Shown one piece after another: positions 24,770-33,658 of a stretch of DNA of 64,000 nt. The DNA is from JACJXW01 sp964418125 (GTDB taxonomy: Bacteria; Bacteroidota; Bacteroidia; Chitinophagales; Saprospiraceae): contig CAYQKY010000023.1 in the NCBI GenBank assembly GCA_964418125.1, forward strand, positions 6,975-70,974, given 5' to 3'. The position numbers and the translations under genes were made by a program. The first letter of the stretch is position 1; every line of letters begins with the position of its first letter. Below the pieces are notes generated by a model that was not told where the DNA came from, did not search any database, and worked only from the letters and a program-made list of their open reading frames with translations.

Positions 24770-26008
24770 ATGATAAAAACTGACGCCTGTATTGTGGGGG
24801 CCGGCCCGGGTGGCGCAGCCACTGCCCTCAGGTTGAGTTACCTGGGTATACCCTCCGTGCTGATCGACAAAGCCGCTTTCCCGCGGGATAAGGTCTGCGG
24901 GGACGCCATCAGCGGTAAGGTGACCACCCTGCTCAACCGGCTGGACCCCGATATCCTCCAACGCTTCACTCAACAATCGATTCAAACGGATGTATGGGGC
25001 ATCCGCTTTGTCGCCCCCAACCGGAAAGAACTGGATATCCCTTTTCAACCCAACTATATACGGGACACAAGAACAGCCCCCGGGTATGTAGCCCGCCGCT
25101 TCGATTTTGATAACTTCCTGGTGGACGAGGTACGCCGCCGGGAAAACATTCGGTTCTATGAAGGGGTGGCCGTGGAAGAATATGAGCGTACCGACAGCGG
25201 ATGGATGATCTCAGGCGCCGGCGGATCGATACAGGTAGAGGCGCGCATGCTCATCGTTGCCGACGGGGCGCATTCCGTTTTCAGCCGGAAGATTGCCGGC
25301 CTGGAAAAAGACCTTCGCCACCATGCCGGCGCTGTGCGCGCCTACTTCTCCAATGTGGAAGGGTTGGCCAAAGACAATTTCATCGAGCTGCATTTCATTC
25401 GTTCCATCGCTCCCGGATACTTCTGGATCTTTCCTCTGCCCGGAGGGCATGCCAACGTAGGGTTGGGTATGCGCAGCGACATCCTGGGCCGGCGGAAGGT
25501 CAACCTGCGCAAGACGCTCTTCGAGGTGATCGAAGAACATCCCGTTTTGCGGGAGCGCTTTAAAAATGCCCGCCTGATCGGAGAAGTAAAGGGATACGGC
25601 CTGCCGCTGGGGTCCAAACGGCGGGCCATTTCCGGCAGTCATTACATGCTGGTCGGCGATGCGGGCCACCTGGTGGACCCGCTGACCGGTGAGGGCATCG
25701 GCAATGCTTTCTACAGCGGTTTCATCGCCGCCGAGCAACTGCAGCAATGCCTGGCGGCCAACGATTTTTCAGCGTCCGTTCTCAAAGCCTACGACCGGCG
25801 GGTGAACCGGGTGCTCGGTTCAGAGATGCGCCTGAGCTACCGCCTGCAGAAGATGCTGGCCTATCCGCGGATGGCCAACCTGCTGGCCAATATCATCGCC
25901 GGCAACCAACGGGTTGTGGCCGTCCTGTCCGGAATGTACAATGACTTCTCCCTGCGGGAGCAACTGGTAAAGCCCTGGTTCTGGCTAAAGATGTTGAGAA
26001 GGCGGTGA
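24770..26008 (+). CDS. geranylgeranyl-reductase-family FAD oxidoreductase
   Basis: The 412-residue protein opens with the FAD Rossmann motif ACIVGAGPGGAATALRL and the family-specific KAAFPRDKVCGDAISG. A second mark is the LVGDAGHLVDPLTGEGIGNAF motif (about residue 290), followed by a basic helical C-terminus (LVKPWFWLKMLRRR). Members reduce isoprenoid double bonds or act as electron-transfer-type flavoproteins. The exact substrate in Bacteroidota (menaquinone side chain or lipids) is unknown. An intrinsic terminator lies about 200 bp downstream. Confidence 0.9.
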   Translation: MIKTDACIVGAGPGGAATALRLSYLGIPSVLIDKAAFPRDKVCGDAISGKVTTLLNRLDPDILQRFTQQSIQTDVWGIRFVAPNRKELDIPFQPNYIRDTRTAPGYVARRFDFDNFLVDEVRRRENIRFYEGVAVEEYERTDSGWMISGAGGSIQVEARMLIVADGAHSVFSRKIAGLEKDLRHHAGAVRAYFSNVEGLAKDNFIELHFIRSIAPGYFWIFPLPGGHANVGLGMRSDILGRRKVNLRKTLFEVIEEHPVLRERFKNARLIGEVKGYGLPLGSKRRAISGSHYMLVGDAGHLVDPLTGEGIGNAFYSGFIAAEQLQQCLAANDFSASVLKAYDRRVNRVLGSEMRLSYRLQKMLAYPRMANLLANIIAGNQRVVAVLSGMYNDFSLREQLVKPWFWLKMLRRR

Positions 26009-26205
26009 GTGAGCGATAAAAAAATATTTTTTCTATGTTTTTTATGAAACTTTTTGCAGAATATCGCCGTATACTATATTGCAATTGCTCTTAAGGATAA
26101 TTTAACATTTTCCCGGGCAATAAAAAACCGAATACAAAGGTTAAGTGAATAACAATTGTTTTTGACGTTGGCTTAAAGTTTCATAAACTAGTGAGTGTAA
26201 AGTTG

Positions 26206-26239
26206 CAGCCTTCGGCATCTGCCGGAGGCTGTTTTTTTT
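26206..26239 (+). terminator. intrinsic terminator
   Basis: CAGCCTTCGGCA (26206-26217) pairs with TGCCGGAGGCTG (26220-26231), with one wobble, and is followed by nine T residues. It should end transcription from the upstream oxidoreductase or an RNA starting within this gap. Confidence 0.85.
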
Positions 26240-26240
26240 T

Positions 26241-26262
26241 CGGTCATTTATGTGGCCCGTAA
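26241..26262. repeat. dispersed palindromic element, degenerate copy 3
   Basis: CGG, a diverged middle and TGTGGCCCGTAA match the right half and ends of the family. It abuts a terminator T-run as in the other copies, but the left arm has decayed. Confidence 0.6.
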
Positions 26263-26410
26263 TCAGGAAGAAGCGAAGAGGAGTCAACACTGTCTTCGCC
26301 TCCATACAGGCTCATAGTCTATTTTTAAACCCGATAGCCTACTCAGTTACCATTATTCCCCGTATTTTTCCGGACTTTTCAGGATTGCAGACTTTAAATC
26401 TTTTGCCGGT

Positions 26411-27424
26411 ATGAAATGGAACAGCTCCGCGGAGCAGATGCTTCGGCTGGACATTGGCCGTACCCCAAAGGGTACCATCCGTTACTATTGGTTGCACATC
26501 ATCAACAATGGCATCGGCGAGCCGGTCCGTATTCCCATTATTGTCGCCCGGGGTGTAAAGGACGGGCCGGTGCTGGGCCTTACGGCGGCCATCCACGGCA
26601 ACGAGCTCAACGGTATACCCGTCATACAACGCCTCTTCCGGGAGATCGACGTGGAGCGGCTCCGCGGAACGGTGATCGGCGGCCTGGTGATGAACGTGCC
26701 GGGCCTGCTGCTGGAGCAGCGCAAGTTCAACGACGGGGCCGACCTCAACCGCATCGCCCCCGGCAATGAATCGGGCAGCCTCAGCGAGGTCTATATCTAC
26801 CGCGTCGTGGACCGCATCCTGAAGCCCATGAATTACCTCATCGACCTGCATACCGCCAGCTTCGGGCGAGTCAACTCCTGGTACATCCGCGCCGATATGT
26901 CCACTCCAGAAACTGCACGTATGGCCCGCCTGCAGAACCCGGACATCATCCTCCACAACCCGCCCGGCGACGGCACCTTCCGCGGAGCGGCCAACAGCCT
27001 GGGTATCCACGCCATCACCCTCGAGCTGCGCGACCCGCACGTCTTCCAGTCCGGCGTCATCGAAGATGCTCTGCTCGGCATCCGCAACATCCTCTACGAC
27101 CTCGACATGCTGGACGGAGAGATCCTCTGCCCCGCTACCCACACTACCCTCTGCGAACGCTCCTACTGGATGTACACCGACGAGGGCGGCATTCTGGAAG
27201 TGCTGCCCAGAGTTCGCGACGTCGTACCCAAAGGCGCCCGCATCGCCGTGGTGCGCAACATCTTCGGCAAGGCCAGCCGCGAATACTTCGCCCCCGACGA
27301 CGGCATCGTCATCGGCAAAAGCATCAGCCCCATCAACCAGACGGGCAGCCGCATCCTGCACCTGGGGGTCAACCCGCGGCAGATACCCTGCGTGACGGAT
27401 GGGGATTGGGAAGTGTTCTTTTAG
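26411..27424 (+). CDS. succinylglutamate desuccinylase/aspartoacylase family zinc hydrolase
   Basis: The 337-residue protein has the M14-like zinc site: His62 and Glu65 in AAIHGNELNG, and His147 in LIDLHTAS, with a late ITLEL Glu as likely general base. NxGxDLNR appears as FNDGADLNRIAPG. The C-terminal roughly 90 residues form the extra beta domain typical of the AstE/AspA-like group. It should hydrolyse an N-acyl amino acid or similar amide in the cytoplasm; the substrate is unknown. Small ATP-grasp or RimK partners that often accompany it are not present here. Confidence 0.9.
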   Translation: MKWNSSAEQMLRLDIGRTPKGTIRYYWLHIINNGIGEPVRIPIIVARGVKDGPVLGLTAAIHGNELNGIPVIQRLFREIDVERLRGTVIGGLVMNVPGLLLEQRKFNDGADLNRIAPGNESGSLSEVYIYRVVDRILKPMNYLIDLHTASFGRVNSWYIRADMSTPETARMARLQNPDIILHNPPGDGTFRGAANSLGIHAITLELRDPHVFQSGVIEDALLGIRNILYDLDMLDGEILCPATHTTLCERSYWMYTDEGGILEVLPRVRDVVPKGARIAVVRNIFGKASREYFAPDDGIVIGKSISPINQTGSRILHLGVNPRQIPCVTDGDWEVFF

Positions 27425-27504
27425 AAGCTGTTTAAATTGTTTTTCAAGATGCCGCCTTTGCGGGCGAGGGCATAGCCCTTCCCGAAAACGGCATTCCGTA
27501 TCAA

Positions 27505-27536
27505 GTGAGCTGACAACTCTAAAGTTGTGAGCTCAC
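27505..27536. repeat. 14-bp hairpin downstream of hydrolase gene
   Basis: GTGAGCTGACAACT (27505-27518) and AGTTGTGAGCTCAC (27523-27536) pair at 13 of 14 positions with a 4-nt loop. Only a short T stretch follows, so it is a weak terminator candidate or mRNA stabiliser. Confidence 0.6.
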
Positions 27537-27674
27537 GGGCTGTTTGTATCCGGCCAAACCATAAAACCGGCCGCCTGATGAAGGCAAGCTGATATAAATT
27601 TCACCGTAAAACACGCATTCCCCGCCCGCTTTTCTTAACTTCATCCCGAAAGCTAAATACCCATTGTCCATACT

Positions 27675-30600
27675 ATGAAAACCTTCAAAGGATACCTGCT
27701 GATCATCGGCGTTCTACTGCTTCATTCCTGCGCCGACTACAACCTGCATTACTCCCGCCAGGCTCAGGGCTGGGAGTCCAATACCCCCGATCCGGAACTG
27801 AAAGTGGAACATTCCGTCTTCCTCGTCGGCGACGCCGGCGGGCTGGTCTATGATACGACGTCCCCCGCCCTTATCCTGCTGGGCGAAAAGCTCCGGCAGG
27901 CCGGCAAGAATAGCGCTGTCGTTTACCTCGGTGACAACATCTACCCCAACGGCATGGCCCCCAAAGACGGCCCGGACCGCGCCGCCGACGAAGCCCGCCT
28001 GAAGGCCCAGCTCGATGTCCTTAAAGGATACAAAGGAAAGGTGTTCTTCATCGCCGGCAACCACGACTGGTACGAGTATGGCATCGACGGGCTGGACCGC
28101 GAAAAGAAATTCATCGAAAAATACCTGGACAGGGAAGACGTTTTCCTGCCCGAGCCCGGCTGCGGAGACCCGGAAGAGGTGGAACTGACGGACAACCTGA
28201 CGCTGATCCTGATCGACTCCCAGTGGTACCTCGAAGACTGGGACGGCCACAGCGAGATCAACGACGGCTGCGAGGTGAAGAGCCGCGATGTGTTCCAGAC
28301 TTACGTCGAGGAGGCCATCAAGGGCAACCGCCATAAGAACATGGTCATCGCTATCCACCATCCCCCCTATACCAACGGGCCTCACGGCGGTGATTTCACC
28401 CTCAAACAACACCTGTTCCCTCTGACGGATATTAACGACAACCTCTGGATACCCCTCCCTGTGCTGGGCTCCGTAGTGCAATTCCTGCGCGGAACGGTCG
28501 GCCACCCGCAGGACGCCAGCCACCCCAAGTACCGGGAAGTGTCCAATATCGTCATCAATGCCGCCCGTAAGAACGGCAGCTTTTTCATCGCCTCCGGCCA
28601 TGAGCACAACCTGCAGTATATTGAAAAAGACGAGCAGTTCTTCATCGTCAGTGGCGCCGGTAGTAAGAAAAGCCCCTCCCGGCTGGGAGACGGAACGGAA
28701 TTCGCCTACGGCCACCGCGGATTTGCCCAACTGGACTTTTACGAAGACGGTTCGGCCTGGATACAGTACTGGATACCGGAAGGGGATGGCAGCCGGGGCC
28801 GGATGGTTTACCGCAAGAAAGTAAAGGGGCCTTTACCCGATATTGTGGAGGAGGCCCCCCGGGATTTTCCTCCCATCCCCGACACTGTGGAAGTACCCCT
28901 CAGCCGGGAAGATTTCAACCGGGGTAAACTGTGGGATTTTTTCTGGGGCAAACACTACCGTGACGTTTACAATGCGGTGGTAAAGGCGCCCACCCTGAAG
29001 CTCGATGAGTTTAAGGGGGGGGTGAAACCCGTGAAACGGGGCGGAGGTTACCAGACCAACTCTCTGCGCCTGGAAACCAGAGACGGCAAGGAATACGTCG
29101 TCCGTTCCATCGACAAAGACCCGTCCCGCACCCTGGGCTACCCCTTCAACGAGTCTTTTGTTACAGAGGTGGTCAAAGACAACTTCAGCGCTTCCCACCC
29201 CTTGTCCGCCATCCCCGCCGCCCGGCTGGCCGATGCGGTGGGCATTTATTACACCGACCCGAAGCTGGTTTACCTGCCCGCCCAGGAAGCCCTGGGTATT
29301 TACAACGACGAATTTGCCGGCGCCCTCTATCTGCTCGAAGAGCGCCCCGATGATGATGTATGGGAAGACACGCCTCAGTTCGGCAACTCCAGGGAGATCC
29401 TCTCCACTTCCGATATGCTGGAAGAGGTGCTGGGCGAGCACGACCGCCTGGTCGACTACCGCTGGGTAGTGCGCTCCCGCCTCTTCGATGTGCTGATCGG
29501 CGACTGGGACCGCCACGACGACCAGTGGCGCTGGGCCGAGATCGACGAAGGAAAAAATGAGTTCTACCGCCCCATTCCCCGCGACCGCGACCAGGCCTTC
29601 TGCAAGTACGACGGCCTGCTGCTCGGCATCGCCCGGGGCACCGCCCCTGACGTCAAGAAACTGATGGTCTTCAAAGAAGACACCAAGCGAATTCAGTGGC
29701 TGGTCTATAATGCCCGCCATTTTGACCGCAGCTTTCTCCCCGGCGCCGACTGGAGCACCTGGGAAGAAGAAGTGCGCCGCATTCAGGCCGCCGTGACCGA
29801 CGAACGCATCGAGGCCGCTGTAAAGGAAAGCTGGCCTCCTGCCGTTTATTCCCTCAACGGCCAGGAGGTGATCCGCAAATTAAAAGCCCGCCGGGACAAC
29901 CTCATGGAGATGGCTCGCGAATATTACCTTTATATCTCTAAAGAAGTGGAAGTGGTGGGCACTTCCAAAAAGGACCTCTTCACCATTGAGCGCCTGCCCG
30001 GCGGGCAAACCCGCATCCGGGTATATGATACCAACAGCAAGGGCGAGAAGGAGGCTCTCTTTTTCGGCCGTACTTTCGATTATGATGAAACCAACCAGAT
30101 CCTGATTTACGGCCTGGATGATGATGACATTTTCGAAGTTACCGGCAAGGCCGAAAAGTCCATCCTGATCCGGATAATCGGCGGGCTGGGGGAAGATACT
30201 TTTACGGATGAGTCGGTGATCGAACACGGCGGCAGGCGTGTCATCTTTTACGATACCAAAAAAGAAGACAATAAAATAAAGATAGGAGAGGAATCGGTGG
30301 TGAAGTACAAGAAAGACCCCAGATATAATACCTACAACCGCCGTACCATCGACCACAGCTTTAATTATTCCAGCATTCTGCCTTCGGCCGGCTTTAATCC
30401 TGACGACGGGCCGCTGCTGGGGCTGTTCGGGCAATATACTGCCTATGGCTTCAAGAAATCTCCCTATGCCTCACAGCACAACCTGAGGATAAATTATGCG
30501 CTGGCTACCGGAGGTTTCGTAGCCGATTATACTAGTGAGTTCATTGACCTGTTCGGAAAGTGGGAGTTTGGCCTGGCGGGAACGGTGCAGACCTCTCTGT

Positions 30601-31430
30601 ATTCCATAAACTACTACGGCCTGGGTAATGAAACCATCAATCCGGAAGCCGAGGTCGATGACGGTGGCCTGGACTTTAACCGCGTTCGCCAGCGCCTTTA
30701 CCGGGCCTCGCCTCTGCTAATGCGCCGCCTCAACAGCCAGTCGCGTTTCTCCATAGGGCCTACGTATGAATCCATTCGCATAGAGCGTACGGAAGGGCGT
30801 TTCATTGATGAAGCCGGCGATGATTTTTATGAAGGTTTTTTCGATGGCCAGAAATTTCTGGGTGCACAAATGGTGCTCGATTACCGCAACGTCGACAACC
30901 CGGCGGTGCCTTCCCGCGGTATCGGCCTGTTCCTGGATGCCGGGTACAAGCATCAGATAGGAGGGGTAGACAAGAGCTTTCCCTATATTAACGCTTCCTT
31001 TACTGCCTACCAGAACCTGGACCGAGCCCGCAACCTGGTCTTTGCCACCCGGGTGGGCGTGCAACACCGCTTCAATGGACAGTATGAATTTTACCAGGGC
31101 GCCATGCTTAGCGGCCCGGGGCCTGACGCCAACTTCCGCGGGTTTCGCCGCAACCGCTTCATCGGCACTACAGCCTTCTATCAGAACATAGATCTTCGCC
31201 TGAAACTGCTCAGTTCCTCCAACTCCACCATTCCCTTCTCTCTGGGTATTACCGCCGGCTTCGACCACGGGCGCGTGTGGCTGGAAGAGGAAGAGTCCGA
31301 TACCTGGCATTATGCCTACGGCGGAGGGCTGTGGTTCAGCCCGTTCGATATGTTCGTGCTCAACGCCAGTTTGTTTGTGGGAGATGGCAAATCGAAGCGT
31401 ATCAACATCACGGGCGCCTTCTTCTTTTGA
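27675..31430 (+). CDS. three-part lipoprotein: metallophosphoesterase, kinase-like middle domain, outer-membrane beta-barrel
   Basis: The 1251-residue product starts with a lipobox (LLLHSCAD, Cys19). Residues about 45-330 are a calcineurin-type phosphoesterase: GDAGG, GDNIY, GNHDW, AIHHPPY, ASGHEHN. Residues about 455-720 are not a standard annotated domain. I see a Gly-rich strand then EYVVRSIDKD (possible ATP-anchoring Lys/Arg), LFDVLIGDWDRHDDQWRW (about 605-620) and PIPRDRDQAF (about 635), which resemble the catalytic loop and metal-binding Asp of HipA/CotH/FAM20-type atypical kinases. Residues about 880-1251 look like an Omp85/BamA-type barrel, ending in aromatic NITGAFFF. The first domain is strong, the barrel good, the kinase idea is inference. 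A perfect hairpin follows the stop. Confidence 0.88.
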   Translation: MKTFKGYLLIIGVLLLHSCADYNLHYSRQAQGWESNTPDPELKVEHSVFLVGDAGGLVYDTTSPALILLGEKLRQAGKNSAVVYLGDNIYPNGMAPKDGPDRAADEARLKAQLDVLKGYKGKVFFIAGNHDWYEYGIDGLDREKKFIEKYLDREDVFLPEPGCGDPEEVELTDNLTLILIDSQWYLEDWDGHSEINDGCEVKSRDVFQTYVEEAIKGNRHKNMVIAIHHPPYTNGPHGGDFTLKQHLFPLTDINDNLWIPLPVLGSVVQFLRGTVGHPQDASHPKYREVSNIVINAARKNGSFFIASGHEHNLQYIEKDEQFFIVSGAGSKKSPSRLGDGTEFAYGHRGFAQLDFYEDGSAWIQYWIPEGDGSRGRMVYRKKVKGPLPDIVEEAPRDFPPIPDTVEVPLSREDFNRGKLWDFFWGKHYRDVYNAVVKAPTLKLDEFKGGVKPVKRGGGYQTNSLRLETRDGKEYVVRSIDKDPSRTLGYPFNESFVTEVVKDNFSASHPLSAIPAARLADAVGIYYTDPKLVYLPAQEALGIYNDEFAGALYLLEERPDDDVWEDTPQFGNSREILSTSDMLEEVLGEHDRLVDYRWVVRSRLFDVLIGDWDRHDDQWRWAEIDEGKNEFYRPIPRDRDQAFCKYDGLLLGIARGTAPDVKKLMVFKEDTKRIQWLVYNARHFDRSFLPGADWSTWEEEVRRIQAAVTDERIEAAVKESWPPAVYSLNGQEVIRKLKARRDNLMEMAREYYLYISKEVEVVGTSKKDLFTIERLPGGQTRIRVYDTNSKGEKEALFFGRTFDYDETNQILIYGLDDDDIFEVTGKAEKSILIRIIGGLGEDTFTDESVIEHGGRRVIFYDTKKEDNKIKIGEESVVKYKKDPRYNTYNRRTIDHSFNYSSILPSAGFNPDDGPLLGLFGQYTAYGFKKSPYASQHNLRINYALATGGFVADYTSEFIDLFGKWEFGLAGTVQTSLYSINYYGLGNETINPEAEVDDGGLDFNRVRQRLYRASPLLMRRLNSQSRFSIGPTYESIRIERTEGRFIDEAGDDFYEGFFDGQKFLGAQMVLDYRNVDNPAVPSRGIGLFLDAGYKHQIGGVDKSFPYINASFTAYQNLDRARNLVFATRVGVQHRFNGQYEFYQGAMLSGPGPDANFRGFRRNRFIGTTAFYQNIDLRLKLLSSSNSTIPFSLGITAGFDHGRVWLEEEESDTWHYAYGGGLWFSPFDMFVLNASLFVGDGKSKRINITGAFFF

Positions 31431-31436
31431 TTTTTT

Positions 31437-31488
31437 GGGTGCTTTTTTGGGTCAACTGCCAGGGGCAAACCGGCCCAAAAAAGCACCC
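31437..31488. terminator. perfect 15-bp hairpin after the phosphoesterase-barrel gene
   Basis: GGGTGCTTTTTTGGG (31437-31451) and CCCAAAAAAGCACCC (31474-31488) are exact reverse complements. It begins 7 bp after the stop codon. No T-run follows on the plus strand, so termination is likely but not classical. Confidence 0.65.
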
Positions 31489-31699
31489 CAGTAGCCCTGC
31501 CTTCCACCGCCTACCGTCTACCGTCTACTCCCCCCAAATAACATCCCCTTAACGCTCCTTAGAACTTTTTAACTACCCGCCTTCCCTCTTTAACGTCTCC
31601 ATAGTTTCGCCAAGCTCTCCGGCGGAATATTTTAGTGGCATGTAACGGAACGCTTTCGCATATCCTTTACCCCGGAAAAGGGCGAAGCAGCTCCGCCCC
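31489..31699. other. intergenic region, promoter presumed
   Basis: This gap has no coding potential. A degenerate palindromic element is at 31620 and a -7-like CATATCCTTTACC at about 31660-31672 could be the promoter for the following lipoprotein, but it misses the consensus final G. Confidence 0.4.
31620..31645. repeat. dispersed palindromic element, degenerate copy
   Basis: CGGCGGAATATTTTAGTGG followed by CATGTAA aligns with the family in spacing, with the left arm decayed and AGTGGC kept. This is a weak match. Confidence 0.35.
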
Positions 31700-31746
31700 G
31701 CCGGGAATGATCCTTCCGGGGCCTTCCTCAGCGGATCATTCCCGGC
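31700..31746. promoter_or_regulatory. perfect 14-bp inverted repeat in the leader of the next gene
   Basis: GCCGGGAATGATCC (31700-31713) and GGATCATTCCCGGC (31733-31746) are exact reverse complements around a 19-nt loop, ending 25 bp before the start codon at 31772. Without a T-run it may be an operator or an mRNA leader structure. Confidence 0.7.
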
Positions 31747-31771
31747 GACAGAACCCGTAAAAACGAGAACC

Positions 31772-32968
31772 ATGATCACCTGCAAAAACAATCTACTGGC
31801 AACGGCGGCATTTGCGCTGCTTTTTCTCTTCTCCTCCTGTACATCCCCTCAGAAGCTTGTCGAGTCGGGCAACTACGACCAGGCGGTGTACCTGGCGGTG
31901 AAGCGCCTGGCCGGTAAAAAGAACAAGAAGGACAAATACGTCCTGGCCCTGGAGGAAGCATTCCATAAAGCCAACGAGCGCGATATGCGCCTGGCCGAGC
32001 GCCTTAAGCGGGAGGGGCGCCCCGAGAACTGGGCGAAGATCAACGATGCCTACCGGCGGGTGCGCAACCGGCAGGAGCGCGTCGCCCCCTTACTGCCCCT
32101 GATCTCAAAAGAAGGGATCCGGGCCAACTTCCGGTTCGTCCGTGTAGATGAGCTCGAATACGAAAGCCGCGAGAAAGCCGCCGGATATTACTACGCCCGC
32201 GCTCAGGAATTCCTGGAGGACGCCCGGCTTGGCGATAAGCTGGCCGCCCGCCGCGCCTACGATGAACTGGACAGGATCAACCAGTACTTCCGGGATTATA
32301 AGGATAAATCGGCACTGCAGCAGGCGGCCCGCCAACTGGGAACGACGCACGTGCTGGTCCGCCTGGAAAACCGGTCCCGCTCCATCCTTCCGGTAACCCT
32401 GGAACGGGAGATCCGCCGCATCGGCGTTGGCGGGCTCAACAGCTTCTGGCAGGCTTACTATACCGAACAGGCGAGGGGGGTGGATTTCGACTACGAAGTG
32501 GTGATGAAAATTTCCAACCTGGAAGCCGGCCCCAACGTGGTCAGGGAGCGCGAATTCGAGGAGGTGAAAGAGATAGAGGATGGCTTTGAATACGTGCTGG
32601 ACAGCCGCGGCAACGTCATGAAAGACTCTCTGGGCAACGACATCAAGGCGCCGAAAAAGGTGCTGATCCGCGCCCGCGTTTTCGAAACCTATCAGACGAA
32701 GGTGGCTTCCATCGCCGGCAGGCTGGAGTTTTACGACCTGCAGACAGGCGACCTCATCGACTCCAAGCCCATGGCCGCCGATGCCGTTTTCGAGAACTAT
32801 GCCTCCACCTTCCGGGGCGATAAGCGTGCGCTTAGCGAAGAGGCCTGCCGCTACCTCGGCAACCGCCCCCAGCCTTTCCCCTCCGACGAGGCCTTGCTGA
32901 TGACGGCTATGGAGCAGCTCAAGCCGGTGATCAAGAGCCGGATCGCGGAGACGAGGAAGTTGATATGA
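31772..32968 (+). CDS. conserved hypothetical lipoprotein
   Basis: The 398-residue product has a lipoprotein signal ending LFSSCTSPQ (Cys about 24). The N-terminal third is helical and basic/acidic with a TPR-like start (KLVESGNYDQAVYLAVKRLAG). The middle and C-terminal parts are mixed, with a recurring VLIRARVFETYQTKVASIAGRLEFYD strand region. No catalytic motif is evident. Similar-size lipoproteins occur in Bacteroidota; a cell-envelope role is inference. It follows the phosphoesterase-barrel gene on the same strand but has its own leader hairpin. Confidence 0.82.
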   Translation: MITCKNNLLATAAFALLFLFSSCTSPQKLVESGNYDQAVYLAVKRLAGKKNKKDKYVLALEEAFHKANERDMRLAERLKREGRPENWAKINDAYRRVRNRQERVAPLLPLISKEGIRANFRFVRVDELEYESREKAAGYYYARAQEFLEDARLGDKLAARRAYDELDRINQYFRDYKDKSALQQAARQLGTTHVLVRLENRSRSILPVTLEREIRRIGVGGLNSFWQAYYTEQARGVDFDYEVVMKISNLEAGPNVVREREFEEVKEIEDGFEYVLDSRGNVMKDSLGNDIKAPKKVLIRARVFETYQTKVASIAGRLEFYDLQTGDLIDSKPMAADAVFENYASTFRGDKRALSEEACRYLGNRPQPFPSDEALLMTAMEQLKPVIKSRIAETRKLI

Positions 32969-33033
32969 ATCAGCGGCTCGGGCATTTGATATAGCAAAAA
33001 ACCGGCGGCAGGATGCCTGTGCTATCTCTATAG

Positions 33034-33083
33034 GGACGGGCCATCCTGCGCTCAGGGATCAGAAAGCGAAAAGTGGCCTTTTA
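33034..33083. repeat. dispersed palindromic element with expanded centre
   Basis: GGGACGGGCCA (left end) and AAAGTGGCCTTTTA (right end) match the family ends but are separated by about 25 extra bases. This could be a copy with an insertion, or coincidence. Confidence 0.35.
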
Positions 33084-33184
33084 CAGCTCAAAGGCTTGCC
33101 AATTCCTGCTATTCCGGAAGTGATAAATGTCACATTAGGAATTTACTTTCTTTTCTTGTTTGACAGCCTTTCTCCGAAAGACAC

Positions 33185-33222
33185 AATGATAAAAATCATT
33201 TTTTAAAATGATTTTTATCATT
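33185..33222. repeat. 38-bp AT-rich perfect palindrome
   Basis: AATGATAAAAATCATTTT (33185-33202) and AAAATGATTTTTATCATT (33205-33222) are exact 18-bp reverse complements around TT. It is suitable as a dimeric regulator site or cruciform. GAAAGAC occurs on both sides (about 33175 and 33260). Confidence 0.9.
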
Positions 33223-33554
33223 CCCGTTTTTTGAATAATTATTGTAAAATTTTCTTCCCGAAAGACTTGTTTTCTCAGATATTGTTTTTGTCCCCCCCCT
33301 GGAAAATTAACCTGAAATTGGGTTTCAAGATAAGGGTGAGAAAGCCCGGGCGAGTTCAAAGATCCCCGTGCCTGAAAAATGATCCACCATTGTCAAATAG
33401 GTATTAAGCTCTGGATTCAGAGTGTTTCCTGTCGCAAAAAAGCATGCTCTTGCCAGAAGTGTGGCAAAAAAAATCGTATTCTGAGCTCAATCGCTTTTCT
33501 TCCTAAAGCTCTATCCACCTTTCAATTATACACAATTGGTCTAATTTTTAAAGG

Positions 33555-33636
33555 CCCCTTCCCACATGGAAAGTTTTCAAACTTGCTTTTCCTGCCACAT
33601 AGCAGTTAATGGCCTGCCATGTGGAAAGGGGTGTTT
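33555..33636 (+). terminator. terminator-like hairpin in the leader of the next gene
   Basis: CCCCTTCCCACATGG (33555-33569) pairs with CCATGTGGAAAGGGG (33617-33631) at 14 of 15 positions and is followed by GTGTTTTTTAA. It ends about 22 bp before the start codon at 33659, a position fit for attenuation, though it could simply end an upstream transcript. Confidence 0.55.
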
Positions 33637-33658
33637 TTTAACCTCAAAGTTTGACATC

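Larger units (their letters stand above)
26009..26410. other. AT-rich intergenic region, no gene seen
   Basis: Apart from an intrinsic terminator and a degenerate palindromic element, this 402-bp stretch is AT-rich without coding potential. Confidence 0.5.
32969..33658. other. 690-bp intergenic region with several palindromes, no gene seen
   Basis: Contains a GCAGGATG/CATCCTGC stem (about 33008 and 33042), an expanded copy of the dispersed palindrome (33034-33083), a 38-bp perfect palindrome (33185-33222) and a terminator-like hairpin just before the next gene. The small frames here are AT-rich and unconvincing. Confidence 0.6.

Noticed and set aside
33185..33222. Insertion-sequence terminal repeat
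   Set aside because: No transposase, no second end and no target-site duplication can be seen.
33379..33609. Short open frame in the 690-bp gap as a gene
   Set aside because: The composition is irregular, there is no recognisable domain or signal, and it runs into the terminator-like hairpin.
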